From positions 827,001 through 891,000 of the forward strand of contig WPIO01000031.1 in the NCBI GenBank assembly GCA_009760855.2: a stretch of DNA of 64,000 nt, given 5' to 3'. Below are positions 21,412 through 33,200 of the stretch, in pieces. The position numbers were made by a program, and so were the translations under genes. This DNA comes from Cristatella mucedo. Lineage: Eukaryota > Bryozoa > Phylactolaemata > Cristatellidae. A model generated the notes under the pieces. The model saw only the letters and a list, made by a program, of their open reading frames with translations. It was not told where the DNA came from and ran no database searches. Position 1 is the first letter of the stretch; each line of letters opens with the position of its first letter.

Positions 21412-21530
21412 AGGTAATGTGCTCGCCTTTAGCTACCAAGGTCGTGGGCTCGAGCCCTACGGCAAATGTAAAGTACCCGGATACAGATTAAGTTCTCTGG
21501 GGGCGCTATACAGATGAACAATATATTTGT
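21412..21530 (+). mobile_element. SINE family 1 (tRNA head plus L2-type tail)
   Basis: The head has the B-box-like GGGCTCGAGCCCTACGG. The tail GCAAATGTAAAGTACCCGGA, AGATTAAGTTCTCTGGGGGC copies the LINE end. A second tail-only piece follows at 21610-21690. Confidence 0.75.
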
Positions 21531-21609
21531 TACGATGACTAAACTTTCTACTGACGACTTTGTGTGCGAGCATCTGATGAAGTGGGGAAGGGGTCACGAA
21601 CTAAGCGAA

Positions 21610-21690
21610 CTCGTATGTGAAGCGCCTAGATAGAGATTAAGTTCCCTTAAGGCGCTATGCACATGAATTACATTTATGTTTTTATCGAAA
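21610..21690 (+). mobile_element. SINE family 1 tail fragment
   Basis: GTGAAGCGCCTAGATAGAGATTAAG and the pairing GGCGCTATGCACATGAATTAC match the SINE/L2 tail. The head is missing. Confidence 0.6.
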
Positions 21691-22189
21691 AGTTCCGTCC
21701 AGTGCACTAAAAAGCGTGAGAATTGCCTCTCACTATCTGTAACAATCTGTTTGTTGAGAAGGCTACCGCAAAAGTCTAATGCATGCACCGCCCTAGCACT
21801 AAGAATCTTAGTAATGTTCCTGCTTCGTGCAATTATTCAATCCTCCGCTTAGGATTGGCAAGCAACTCGTTTCTAGAAGCCTGATTTTTATTTCCAAATT
21901 GACTGGCGTTGCTGTACCGTTTGTGATATTTGAGCTGCTCGAATGCAACGCTTAGCTCAAGGCGTGTAGCTGTGGCTACCTTTACGCAAGGGGGAGGGAT
22001 GAAGAACAGAGGACTCAGCAGCAGCCCGGGTTTCTCGAGGTGTCTCGTTTGGCGGCTACCTCTTCAGATGTTCTAGATCCAGAGGGACGTCCGGCGCAAA
22101 TTTTCGAAGAATTCGAACACTAAATTCGGAGAGGCTCAAGGTTCTTCATCGTGAATGCTACAGCAGCAGGAGAGCTTGCCTGTGGCGAT

Positions 22190-22255
22190 GATATATTTGC
22201 ATTGCGTCCGCAGAGAACTTAATCTCTTTCTAGGCGCTTTACGTTTGCACGGCCT
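22190..22255 (-). mobile_element. L2 or SINE family 1 tail fragment
   Basis: The reverse strand carries GCGCCTAGAAAGAGATTAAG and the GTTCTCTGCGGACGC partner arm. Confidence 0.6.
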
Positions 22256-22425
22256 CCTTTTTTGTCCCGCCGCCAATGTCTGCTATCCGAGCACCCGAAA
22301 GCTTTTTCCTGCCAGCTGTGAGAGACCACTGGGGCATCATTAATTTTGCGTCCATTTAATGGCCAGATCGGTCATCTGTTCAGCAGGACCTCGAGCTGGG
22401 TCGAGGCGACGACGACGAGGGGTCG

Positions 22426-22976
22426 ACACGTAGCCGGATCGTGCTTATTTCGATGAGTGCCAGCCGCCCTTGCCTACCGACCGCTGACCGTTTGTGGCTT
22501 TGGAGGCGTTTTAATGACTCGCCGGGAAGCCTTGATCGGTCTAGTATACCTGCGCCCACGGCTTTGCAAAGGCAGTGGTCGCATCGCGGTTCGACGCGTC
22601 TGGGCAATCTTCTACGGCGCGCTCGAACGCGGTGTGAGCGCAAGCTATGCGCGCAAGCCGTAGCCACCAGCATCCGTGTCATCTCCCTCAAGACTAAGGC
22701 GAGAAACGTTGCGAATTCAGAGGGCGGCTCTGAGGAATCTAGCGACTGCGTACAGGTAGCTGAGGCGGACAGCCGAACGCGACTGGCGAAGTCCGGAGCA
22801 CGAAAGAGCCCATTTACGACCCGTTACGGCCGGTGGTTGCCTTCGGAGGCTCATCCTGAAGCTGCGGTGGCAATGCAACGTCCGAAAACAGTAGCACTGG
22901 AGCCGCTACCCTAAAGCCTAGTAGTTCTTTCTTGGTAGCAATCCGCAAAAGGCTTACCGGGCTTCTAGTGAGGTAA
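22426..22976. repeat. Unit B, 555-bp dispersed repeat, copy 2
   Basis: Same orientation and nearly the same sequence as 14632-15187, but without the flanking A repeats. At about 22697 this copy has AAGGCGAG where copy 1 has AAGGTGAG. A donor-like site therefore exists only in copy 1. Confidence 0.85.
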
Positions 22977-23249
22977 AGCGGACGTTCACGTCGGAGAGCG
23001 TGCTGCGCGCAGGCTTCCGAGTCAGCTTAATACATCTAACTTCATCGCAGCTTAAAATAGCAAAATGTGGATACATCATACATTTTTTGTGTGGATTCCC
23101 GTGCTTAAAAAAAACTTTTTTGATGGTTCTATTTTGCCTCCGAAAACTAGGGCGATACGTCATCGTCGTGTTCCTCCTATGTAGTTACTTTCCCCGCCGA
23201 CTGGCTAATTAATGCCCCATCTGCGCATAGTTTCGCAGTTCATATTTTC

Positions 23250-24208
23250 AGAAGAAGAATGAATTGGTCGCCGAAGGAACCCGAAACAGATCGGAATGCC
23301 AGCGCGGTCGCTACGGCCAGCTGCGTGCGGATGCGACGGCGCAGTCGGAGGAGCGTCAGGAGACGTCACGTCTCGTTAGCAAGCAGGCTGGCCGCCGAGC
23401 GTTGAAACGAATGACGAGCTAACCGTCGGTCGCGAGCCCATTTAGAATGCTGAATGTCTATTCGAATAAGGCGCCCGCCAAGGCGGAGGGAGGTCCAGTT
23501 ACCAAACGGCACGCCCATCGCATTGACACCGTCTCTTATGACGAGGCCATTTTGTCTCCATTTGTGGCCTTCAGTAAGCGAGAGCCCCGCACGGCCTTCT
23601 CCAGCAGCTCGGCTCGGTGTGGTTGTTCGGCAGCGGCGCAATAAGACGGAGGTCACCGGTCAGGTGCGTTGAGGAGCGTGTTCATTTGCGTCGTGCAAAG
23701 GCATTTGCGCCAACTTCTGCGCGCCGCCTGCGCGCTTGACCTCTCTTGACCTCGCTGAGTCTGGGTCGGTGCCCTGAAAGCGGCCTCCCTCAATATCCAA
23801 GCAACTGGCTATCTTCTTTTGCCGTCAGCTCGATGTCACTCACACTATTCTGGAGCCGCTCGAGAAGTGCCTGCCCTCTCGGTGCTATTTTTAACTGCGA
23901 GCTTCCCTCAACGCGCCGCGTGCAGCTGCCGCCTGCCGGCAATTTTCGATTGCCAATGCCACTCGCGATTGGGTGCGAATGCGATTTAGGTCAGCGGCGT
24001 TAGTCGCTGCGGCTTCGCCTACAGCAGGCCAATTTTCAAGTCTCGCCTTGAAATCCCGTCGTCGGCCTTTGGTCGCAATTGGGACAGAGACGATCTTTGG
24101 CGACAGAAATCTGGCCGGCAACTTTCAGCTGATGAAGAGATCTGCATCTAGCATTAGCTTTACGTCCGCTAGTCTTCCTAGCTATCGCCAACGACCGTTG
24201 TGGTTTTA
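23250..24208 (+). promoter_or_regulatory. GC-rich upstream region of ILK (probable promoter and 5' UTR)
   Basis: The kilobase before the ILK start is GC- and CpG-rich compared with the introns, and no repeat is recognised in it. A likely acceptor (GTGGTTTTAG, 24209) lies right before the ATG, so a non-coding first exon probably lies within this stretch. No TATA or initiator can be fixed. Confidence 0.35.
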
Positions 24209-24210
24209 GG

Positions 24211-24299
24211 ATGGATGACATATTCGCGCAGATCAAGGAAGGCAACGCTCTAAACGTCAGGTTGTGGCTGGATCACACGGAGAACGATCTGAACCTAGG
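24211..24299 (+). CDS. ILK: ILK coding exon 1
   Basis: ATG at 24211 is two bases after a TTTTAG acceptor. The donor is CTAGG then GTAGAC. Residues 1-29, including [19 protein letters not shown]. Confidence 0.93.
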
Positions 24300-27200
24300 G
24301 TAGACGGCAGCTGCCTGCAGATCAGCTTTTACTCCCACATTCTTGCAGGCGTTGTTATGATCATAACCTCGCTTGCAGGGATGATCACCACTTCAGTCTT
24401 CTACACTGGGCTTGCTTGGAGGGTCATTCAACTATTGTCGACATGCTTTTGCAACGAGGTGCACGGGTCAATGCTACCAACATGGGTGATGATACGCCTC
24501 TTCATGTTGCAGCCAGCCGCGGTCACCGAGAAATTGTTCTTATGGTAAGATGACCGGCCTGAAGAATTCTTCGATTTGATTGTTTGGTGATTTCTCGGTC
24601 TTGCCACTGGGTTGGCACACCTCATGCCTACCGGCTTGTTGATTACGCACTGTCTTCTGTGAGATGGACGAGCATATATTGATTTGCCGTGACTCTCGTG
24701 GGCTTCCATTGCCTTGGTCGGAAGCATGTTCGACATGCCGTAACCCTTTTCTTTAATGTGCTGTCACTTTCAGCTGCTGCAGAGTAAAGCCAATGTGAAT
24801 GCTGCAAACGAACATGGCAACACACCGCTACACTATGCGTGCTTCTGGAATTATGAATCGATAGCCGAGGTAAGTGACCTCCGAAAACACGTGTCTGTCG
24901 TGAGCATAGTCGGAGCATGATGTTTGCTCGTGGCATGCTCATCTCGATCGTAGTTCACTGACCTCTAGTCAAGCGCCGGCCCACCCTCCCTGCTAGCTGC
25001 CACACTACTGCTGCCCACCTTCTCTCTTTCGTGTGCATTTTTCCTTTCGCCTTGTGGGGTGATGAGTCCGGGAGTGATTGGTCTCAGGTTACATTCCACT
25101 AGTCCCCCAGTGACCCTCAAGGGTGCTTGGGCTTAGCCTTATCTGAACGCCAGTGAAACAGACGTCTTAGACTGCAGTAGCCGGCACTGCCTGCACGACC
25201 CTGCCGCGTTGGCTCTGCAATTCTGCTGCTAAACTGCTCCCGTATAGCATCTCGAGGTCTGGCAAGAAATGGCTCAGTTAAAGCATCACTAATGCTTACA
25301 TTGGACGATAGCTGTTGCTGTTTTGCAAAAGCATTAGAAGGGTGGCTTTTGATTTGTTCAATACTGATGTCCCCCCCTCCACAGAGCCATGGCCATAAAT
25401 AAATAAATAAATCCTAGCTGACTAAACAGCCTCTTTTTGTATAGCGACAGAAGAGCCGTAACGGCTATCACCACGGCTTGCAGTGGCAATAAAGGATCGC
25501 CCACCGCAGGAATCGAACTCACGACCTCAGGACCGAGGTCGTGAAAGCAACCGCCTTACCTAGTGTGCCTTCACGGCTCACCAATCCATGGCCATGCGTG
25601 TCGTCAACCAGCAGGCTGCGACTATACAGCTTGCCGACTGTTATTGACCACACAATTAGGGACAAACGTGCATGTACACTATCGTTTCGCTATTGCTGTT
25701 CAAATGCATGTCTGATTGCGGCTGCTGCCACCGCCAGGCTTCGTTAATTGTGTCTCCCGAAAGAAGTCACATTAGTCGAAAGCGAGAGGCTAAGGGGTAC
25801 GTGTTCAGTGTTTCCATCATTGCCTCCAAGCATCCAGCATGAATTCCTTGAAGCATTGCTGTGAAACACTCTTAACTTAGTTGCTAACATTCCCGCTATG
25901 ACTTATATGGCCAATCTTGAAGTGATATGCGTGTACCCCTAATAATAAACAGCGTGATTCCTGATGATACTCTTTACGTGTTTGCTTTGTCTGAGACGTG
26001 GCTGAAATTGACCAACAACTGCCCGACCACCATAGTTACTGCCGTCCCGGCAGGCTTCTTTTTCATTCCCCGAGTTCAATCAACATTAGTGGAGGACTAG
26101 TGCCATTGCGGTTCCTCTATCAATTTCCTGCCATTTGCAGTCCTCCTGGATCAATCTTTCAAATCTATTGTTTTGAGTCCCTCCAACAGCAAGTTGTCAG
26201 TAGTGGCAATAATCTATCATCCCCTCCCCAAGTATGAAGTCTTTGTTTATTTCAGATTTTTCTGATCTCATTGCGATTCATTGTGTGAGAAATCATTCCT
26301 TCTTGATCTTAGTTGATTTTAACATTCATTTCGGCAACTGAACTGATATCTTAAGTGACAAATTTCACTGTTATTTCTCTTTTTAGCCCGTGCATGACCT
26401 CACTCGCAACAAAGGTAGTGGTTAAGGTGCTCGCCGACCGAGGTCAATGTGAATGTATTTGATGGCCGAGGTCGTGGACTCGAGCTCCGTGGCATATATG
26501 AAGTGCCTGAATAGAGATTAATTTCCCTTAGGGTACTTAACAAATGAATTGTCTGGATACCTCTTAATATTACTAAATTCTGCACATATGATCATCTCAT
26601 ACATTTAACTAGCTAGGCCTACTAAGAGCAAGCTCGAGAAATCTTCCAAAGATCAGGACTGACTGTGCATATGAGGGCTACTGTCGATCATTCCAACATG
26701 TCTTATTCAAGGCCAAGTCGAGCTTCTATAAGAACATAGTCGAGTCACAGGTGTGTCCAAAATACTTTATTCCACCATCTACCATCTCCTTAACCACTTC
26801 CAGGATAGCACCTTACCTAGTGATCCCTGTGATGATCTTGCAGATCACTTCTCCTGTTTCTTTGCCAGCAAAATAGATCTGTGATGCATATATCTGCGGT
26901 CATGCATAACTATGTCCTTAGCATCAGGTCATGTCGCTGCACCTTTCAGAAAGACTATTGTTAGGCCACTTATTGAGAACTCAACACTAGACCAGGAGAA
27001 CTTCAGCAAGTCCCATCCAGTCTCCCTACTAAACATTCCTATCCAAGACCTGGAATGAGTAGTGGCAGACCAACTAAACTCTTAAATTAAAACTACAAAC
27101 CTAGCAAATAAGTTAAGTCTGGTTTTAGAACTAATTTTGCTACAGAGTCTGTATTGCTTCGGGTGTATAACGACTTTCTCAGGAATGCAGACTTGGGTAT

Positions 27201-30200
27201 AGTCTCTCTGCTTGTTGTGCTTGGTCTTTCGGCAGCCTTTGATATTATTGATCACAAGTAATTCTCCATCGCCTCTTATTCTGCCTGGCCATTACTGATA
27301 CTGCACTGCGATGGTTCCTGTCCTATCTCAGTGTGAGACTTCAGAGTATTTATGTGAGCAGACCAAGCTCATCTAAGGGGCCTTTAAATATGAGGTACTC
27401 CAGGGCTCTGTGGTTGGTCCACTTTTTCCCCTCCCTCTTGCTGATGTAATCGTCAAGCACAATCTTAACCATTATTTCTGTGCCGATGACATACAGCTGT
27501 ATCTATGCTTTGATACATTCTAGCCTTCGAGCATGTCAAACTCTCAATTCCCATGCTGAATGTATTGCATGCACTCGCCCGTGGCTGGCAGCAAACTTTT
27601 CTCAGATTGAATGACGATAATACCAACTTACTGGCTATGGGCAAACCTAGTCGCCCACTACAGCTCGATTGCCAAGTCTGCTTCTTTTCAGCTATTTAGC
27701 ATTGCAAAAATTTGGGCCAGCTTAGACAGGGATACTATATTCTAGTTGGCCCATGAATTTGTGGCATCCCTCCTCGAATTCAGTACCTTGCTGCTTGCAG
27801 GTCTTCCTGCCTATGCAATCAGACGCTTACTTTTCTTGCAAAACTCTGCAGCCAGACTCGTGTGTCGTGAGCATCGCAGTTGCAACATCACACACCTTGG
27901 CCGACCTGCACAGGCTTCCCATTAAGCAGTGCATCGACTTCAAGGTTTTCTCATTCACTTTTAGTTCCCTTCATTTTCTTGCTCCTGTCTACCGATCTTA
28001 ACTATTCCTTAGTCAGGCCAGGCATTGTACCACCTACTCTTCTGACTTAATTGGTTAAGCTGTGCCTCGAACCAACCTCAAATCCTGTGGAGACCATGCC
28101 TTAAGCTCGTATGCTCCCAAAGCCCTGAAAGCACTCTGACCGATGTCCGACATCCCCTGACTTGACGACATTTAAAAAGAGCTCAGATGCACCTGTTCTT
28201 CTCAGCTTTTGGTTGGTCCTCGTGAATTGTCCTTTGTGTGCTTATGCATGCTGACACTGTGCATGTTGTCATAGCGATATCGACAAGTTTCCTTACAGCA
28301 TGTGCAAAGTATCTAGAAAGAGATTTTATGGTCTGAATGCGCTATACCAATGTATTATTATTATTCATATTAACATTATAGTTTCGTAAGATTATCAGCA
28401 TTTTAGCATTGGTGATCAGTGGTGTTCAGTACCCGTGCTGAGGAACTCACCAGGCGGTTTATGAAGACCAGTCGTGGTTTATTGTGTGACTACTGTTATT
28501 ATTGTCTAATTTTTACAGTCCAGTGTCTTCGATATGTTCATCATCGAAAATGTTTCTGACCTTGCCACTCACCAATGACTGTTTGGCAAAAGCTCCTTGT
28601 TTTGTGATGCTCGTAGTGAGATCTTCAAACGTACTTGCTCAAATAGTTGGTTTTGTGTTATTCTATGCGACCGACTTAGTGGTCGGCCGAGTGAAGTCGT
28701 CAACAAGATTGATAATAATAATAATAATAATAATAATATTGCATTTTATATAGCAGAGAACTTAATCTCTGTCTAGCCACTCTACATTTGCTGCAAAGGA
28801 AGCACAATTATGGTTTTTTGGTGGCACTATGATGGCCTACTTGGCTCCTGCTTGCTATGTTGGCTACATTTGTGACCAGCTGTATTGCCTTGCAATCGTA
28901 CAGATAGTAGAAGTATTCCACCAGCTGTTGTCCTTTACCAAGTAGTTGGCATTGCTTGTGGCACTTTGCTGTCTTTTCCAAATTACCCTAGCCAAGTTGA
29001 ATGTGTGATTAAGCTGTTTTGACTCGTATCGACCAGTATCGGCAGTTGAATGGAGCAGGGGGCTTGTGCGGAACCGTGTTTGCACGCCTGCATTTGTATG
29101 TGCAGGTTGTGTGCGCAGGTGCATTTGTGTGTGCACGCACGTGTGCGCGAGTGTGTGTACGTGTGTCTGCGTTATGTCCCATCATCTCTCGGAACAAGAA
29201 AAATTATGTTGATGAGCCACGATCGTGTTCACGTTGCGCTAAACACCCAAAGGTTGTATCAGTGCCAGATAGAAAAAAGGATGTGTCATGCTGTTCTCTG
29301 AGTTTAATCGCTAGCCTCCGAGACCAGAAGCAAGAGTCGAGACCAGAAGCACCTTGCCCTTTAGACAGGCCAATTGAAGTCACTGGTGATCGAACCAGTG
29401 TTTCTGGCCTATGACCAAGTGTTTCTGGTCGAGGGCTAAGATGTGCTCAGCAAGCATATTCGCTCCTGAGCAAAAAGTCCCAAAAAGCGATCCCTTCTCA
29501 AAGTCGTGTCAGTCACTAAAGCAGCATGTTTGTTTGCTCTGAGTGCTTCCCAAAAAAATGCAGAACCCCGGAGCTGCGAGCGTGTATTGCATCGGCATCG
29601 CTGCTGGTATGCATAGTTGACTCTTGTCCTGTGTGGCACGGCTGTAGGATTTGGTCGCAAACGGCGCCTTGGTCGCCATTTGCAACAAGTACGGCGACAC
29701 GCCGCTGGATAAATGCAAGCCTAGCGTGGGCGTCAACCTGCGAGACTGCGCCATTAAAGCCGGCCAGGAGCTGGTGAAAATTGCTTATGAGGACCGAAGC
29801 GGAGCGAGCTACAAGACTCGCAGCCGCGACGCGACGCTGTCTCGAAATGCCGGCATCGACCTGAGGCAGCTGAACTTGAAGACACGAATTCCCGGCAGCC
29901 ACTCTGGATCGGTAGGCGCTGCACTGTAGGCATTCCGCATCCGACAGCGGTGCTGCTTGCTGGCTCGCGCGCGATCTTGCCCTCTCATGTGCACGCTTTG
30001 GTGGAGTCGATGTGACGGCTTGACTCGCGAGTGCAATTGAGAGAGCAATATAGGGCCGATGAGTCGTGCCGCCGTGGTGGCTGGAACTGCGGGCTAGCAC
30101 TGCCGCTAGCATTGGCCTCGCTCACGTGCTCAAGCAAGCTCGGAAGCTAGCCGCCGGAGCCTGCTCCCGCCTGGAAAGCAGAGTGTCAGCACCCACTGTG

Positions 30201-33200
30201 CTATGCTGGGCAAGCATGCCACGACCGTCTGTTGGTGCCGCTTACCATATATATATATCGCGGCTGTGGCCACTGCTGTCTAAAGCCAGTGCTGCGGTCA
30301 CTCTCGGACTCGGGTCATCTTGTCCGGCAAGCTCGTGCAGTCGGAGTTTGGTGCATGCAAAGCTTTGCTGATCAATTCGTTTCTTTCGTGCTAGGAGGCT
30401 TGCAATTTGCATGCACCCGTTTGCAGATGGCCGTAGACGTTGTTCAATGAGCCCAAGCTTCGACCTCGCTCCGGGCAGCCTTTCGTCGTGTGGGTAAAAT
30501 GGGCGGGCGGGCCACCCGGCTTCCGCGATTTCTAGGATGGGTGAGTGGGCTGGCGGCCGGCTGTCCCTCTCACCTCTCGAGAAGCATGTGCAGTTGAAAT
30601 TAAAGAACTCTTATAGAAGCCGTGTGCAGCCGGCTAGATACGTGGCTACCGTTCTTCTCCTGTAAGGAAGGGTTGGCTAATTCTTGACTGAGCAAGCGCT
30701 CCTGGGTGTACTCGGTCAATCACCACACTTTTTCTGCTCTTGGTGTTGGTGATGAACTACTTCAACTGGCAGCAGGCCCATATTAAGTGTGAAGCTGCCA
30801 CCACGTCGTCGATTCTCAAATTTTCCGACGACGAATGCAGTGCTGCAGCACCATTTGATGAATCGCTGTGGCGGTTGGTAATGGCTCATTTTAGTCAACC
30901 TTCCTCAGGCTTCAATCGAATTTTTGTTTTAAACTGCGAACCTCAGTTATTGCATACGCTGTAAATAACTTTTGTTCTACTCTCTTCCCAAGTCTTCCAT
31001 CCATCGCAGATCATGATGCAGTGAGTTTTTATTAGCACACCATCATCTGCTACAGCCTGAAAGTCATTAGAATCGATGTTGACTATTTTTTTTTTTACAA
31101 AACAAGAGGTAATACGACCACTTAAACATATGCAAAACGATTCCAAATTAGCCGAATTCATGGCTGAGGTGTAAAATAAGGTGCATGCAACAGAAAGATT
31201 GTCCAAAACACTGCAGATTCCAAGTGAGGCAAATAAACTCGTAAGCCACCATTGGCGATGCTGTCAAAGCAGCATGGGAGGCAGCACCGTCGTTTGCTAT
31301 CAGCTACGACTGCGCTGCTGCTTGCTTTGCTCTTTATTTTTTTATATATATTTGTAGCCCGGTCCACGTGGCAAACTTGTCCACGTGGCAAGCTGTCTTG
31401 CCTGCACGTGTTTGTTGTAACCGAGTCGGCAATTCCTCCCTCTCTTGCAGCTGTGGCACGGCCAGTGGCAGGGCAACGAGATCCTGGCGAAGGTGCTCAA
31501 CTTGAAGCAGTGCACCGTGCGGATGGCGAGAGACTTCGGCGAGGAGTTTCCGCGGCTGCGTATCTTCAACAATCCCAACATTTTGCCGGTGATGGCCGTT
31601 TGCAACCAGCCGCCCAACCTGCTTCTCATCAGCCAGTTCATGCCCTATGGCTCTCTGTACAACGTGCTTCACGGAGAGATCGGTCAGTGAGCCAGCCGCT
31701 CGATTGGCACGGTCGATTCTAGAAGCTTCTTCACTGGTGACTGAAGCCGCAGCATCGGAATCGTCTTTAGCGTGTTCCTTGTAGTGTAGGTTTTCTCTCT
31801 CATTGCTGCTTTCCAATAATTCTAAGTAACAATGCCTTTCGCTACCATGCTACACATCGACTTAGGCATGCACTTAGGCGCTCATCCGGAAACGAAGTAG
31901 GACGGGGGAGGGGCAGCCGAAGATTAGCCACTGCCGTTTAGCCGTTAGCCGAGTGTCAGCTATCGGGGAGACCGTCTCGGTTGTCGATCCGAGCAATCTG
32001 AAATTGATTATTACCGAGCGATCGGAAAGTAACCGACGGCCAAGTGCCTGCCGCGCGATATGAGGGTGCGTTACGAGAGTGCAGACACACGGCATGTGGT
32101 GGGTCTTTGTGATTCGTTCTTCGTGTGCATGTACCTGCTTACACTAGGTCTGCTGCTTGCCGATGTTACCACCAATCGTTTGTTAATGCTTTCTATACAG
32201 CATCTGTAAAGTGCCTAGATAGAGATTCTATTATCTTATGATGCTATACAATGTATTATTATTATTCTTAGTAGTACTATTATACCTGGACGCATGGCCA
32301 GCTGCATTCCTAGACGCTGCTGCGGCGCCGGTGCGATGACTTGCGCCGAGCACAGCGGAGGCAGGAGCTGTCGGTCGGTCCGGCGGCTGCTCGTGTTGCG
32401 TGTACCAGCAGCCGAGCCTCGCTCGTCACCCGCTTGTTTGCTCGGACATATGCCCGGTTCATTTGTATAGTGCCCTACGAGAACTCGATCTCGGCTCGCG
32501 AGCCCACGAGCTCGATCGTTGAAGGCAGACAGGCACCTTGCCGGGGGCGCGGTAGGGTTGGGAAACAGAGAAGTGGATCGATAGGATCAAGCGAGCGTCG
32601 ATAGGACTGAGCCTCGTAGCGGGATGCAGCATTCGAGCGCCACATTCCACGTGCTGGGTGGCCACTTGTTTCCGCGGTCGGTCTTGAAAAGGACCCCGGT
32701 CCGTGCCTTTCCCTAGGACGCATTTCTGCCTACTGCGGATGCAGGCAATCGCGCTGCATTGCGCTCGAGTCGTGCCGGCATGCCTGAGTTGAGCGCCTCG
32801 ATGCTAAACTGCTTTCTTTTTTTTCTGAGTGGATTGCCTACCCGGGCTGCTCAGAGGCTCACTTTTTTGCCGCATGTGTGCAGGCTGTCAGTACAGGCCG
32901 TGCTGCTGCGTCTCCGCCGCCGTACCAAGGTGCCTCGCGTCGGCCGGCGGCGGTAGCAGCAGCTTGATGCAGAGCGTAGGTCGCCGGCGTCTCTCCTAGC
33001 GCAGACGAGCTACTGGCTGTGTTGCAGAGGCCGAGCTCGCGGCTCAGGGCACGAGATGTTGGTGGTTGATGCCGCTAGACTCTCCTTGCTCGATGGGGCG
33101 ATTGAGCCAGGAGCTGGACGAGTGCCCATATCCTGGGGCAAATTTCACCAGGCACTGGGTGGAAGGGAACCTTGCCCCGCCCAACCTGAACCCTTGCCCT

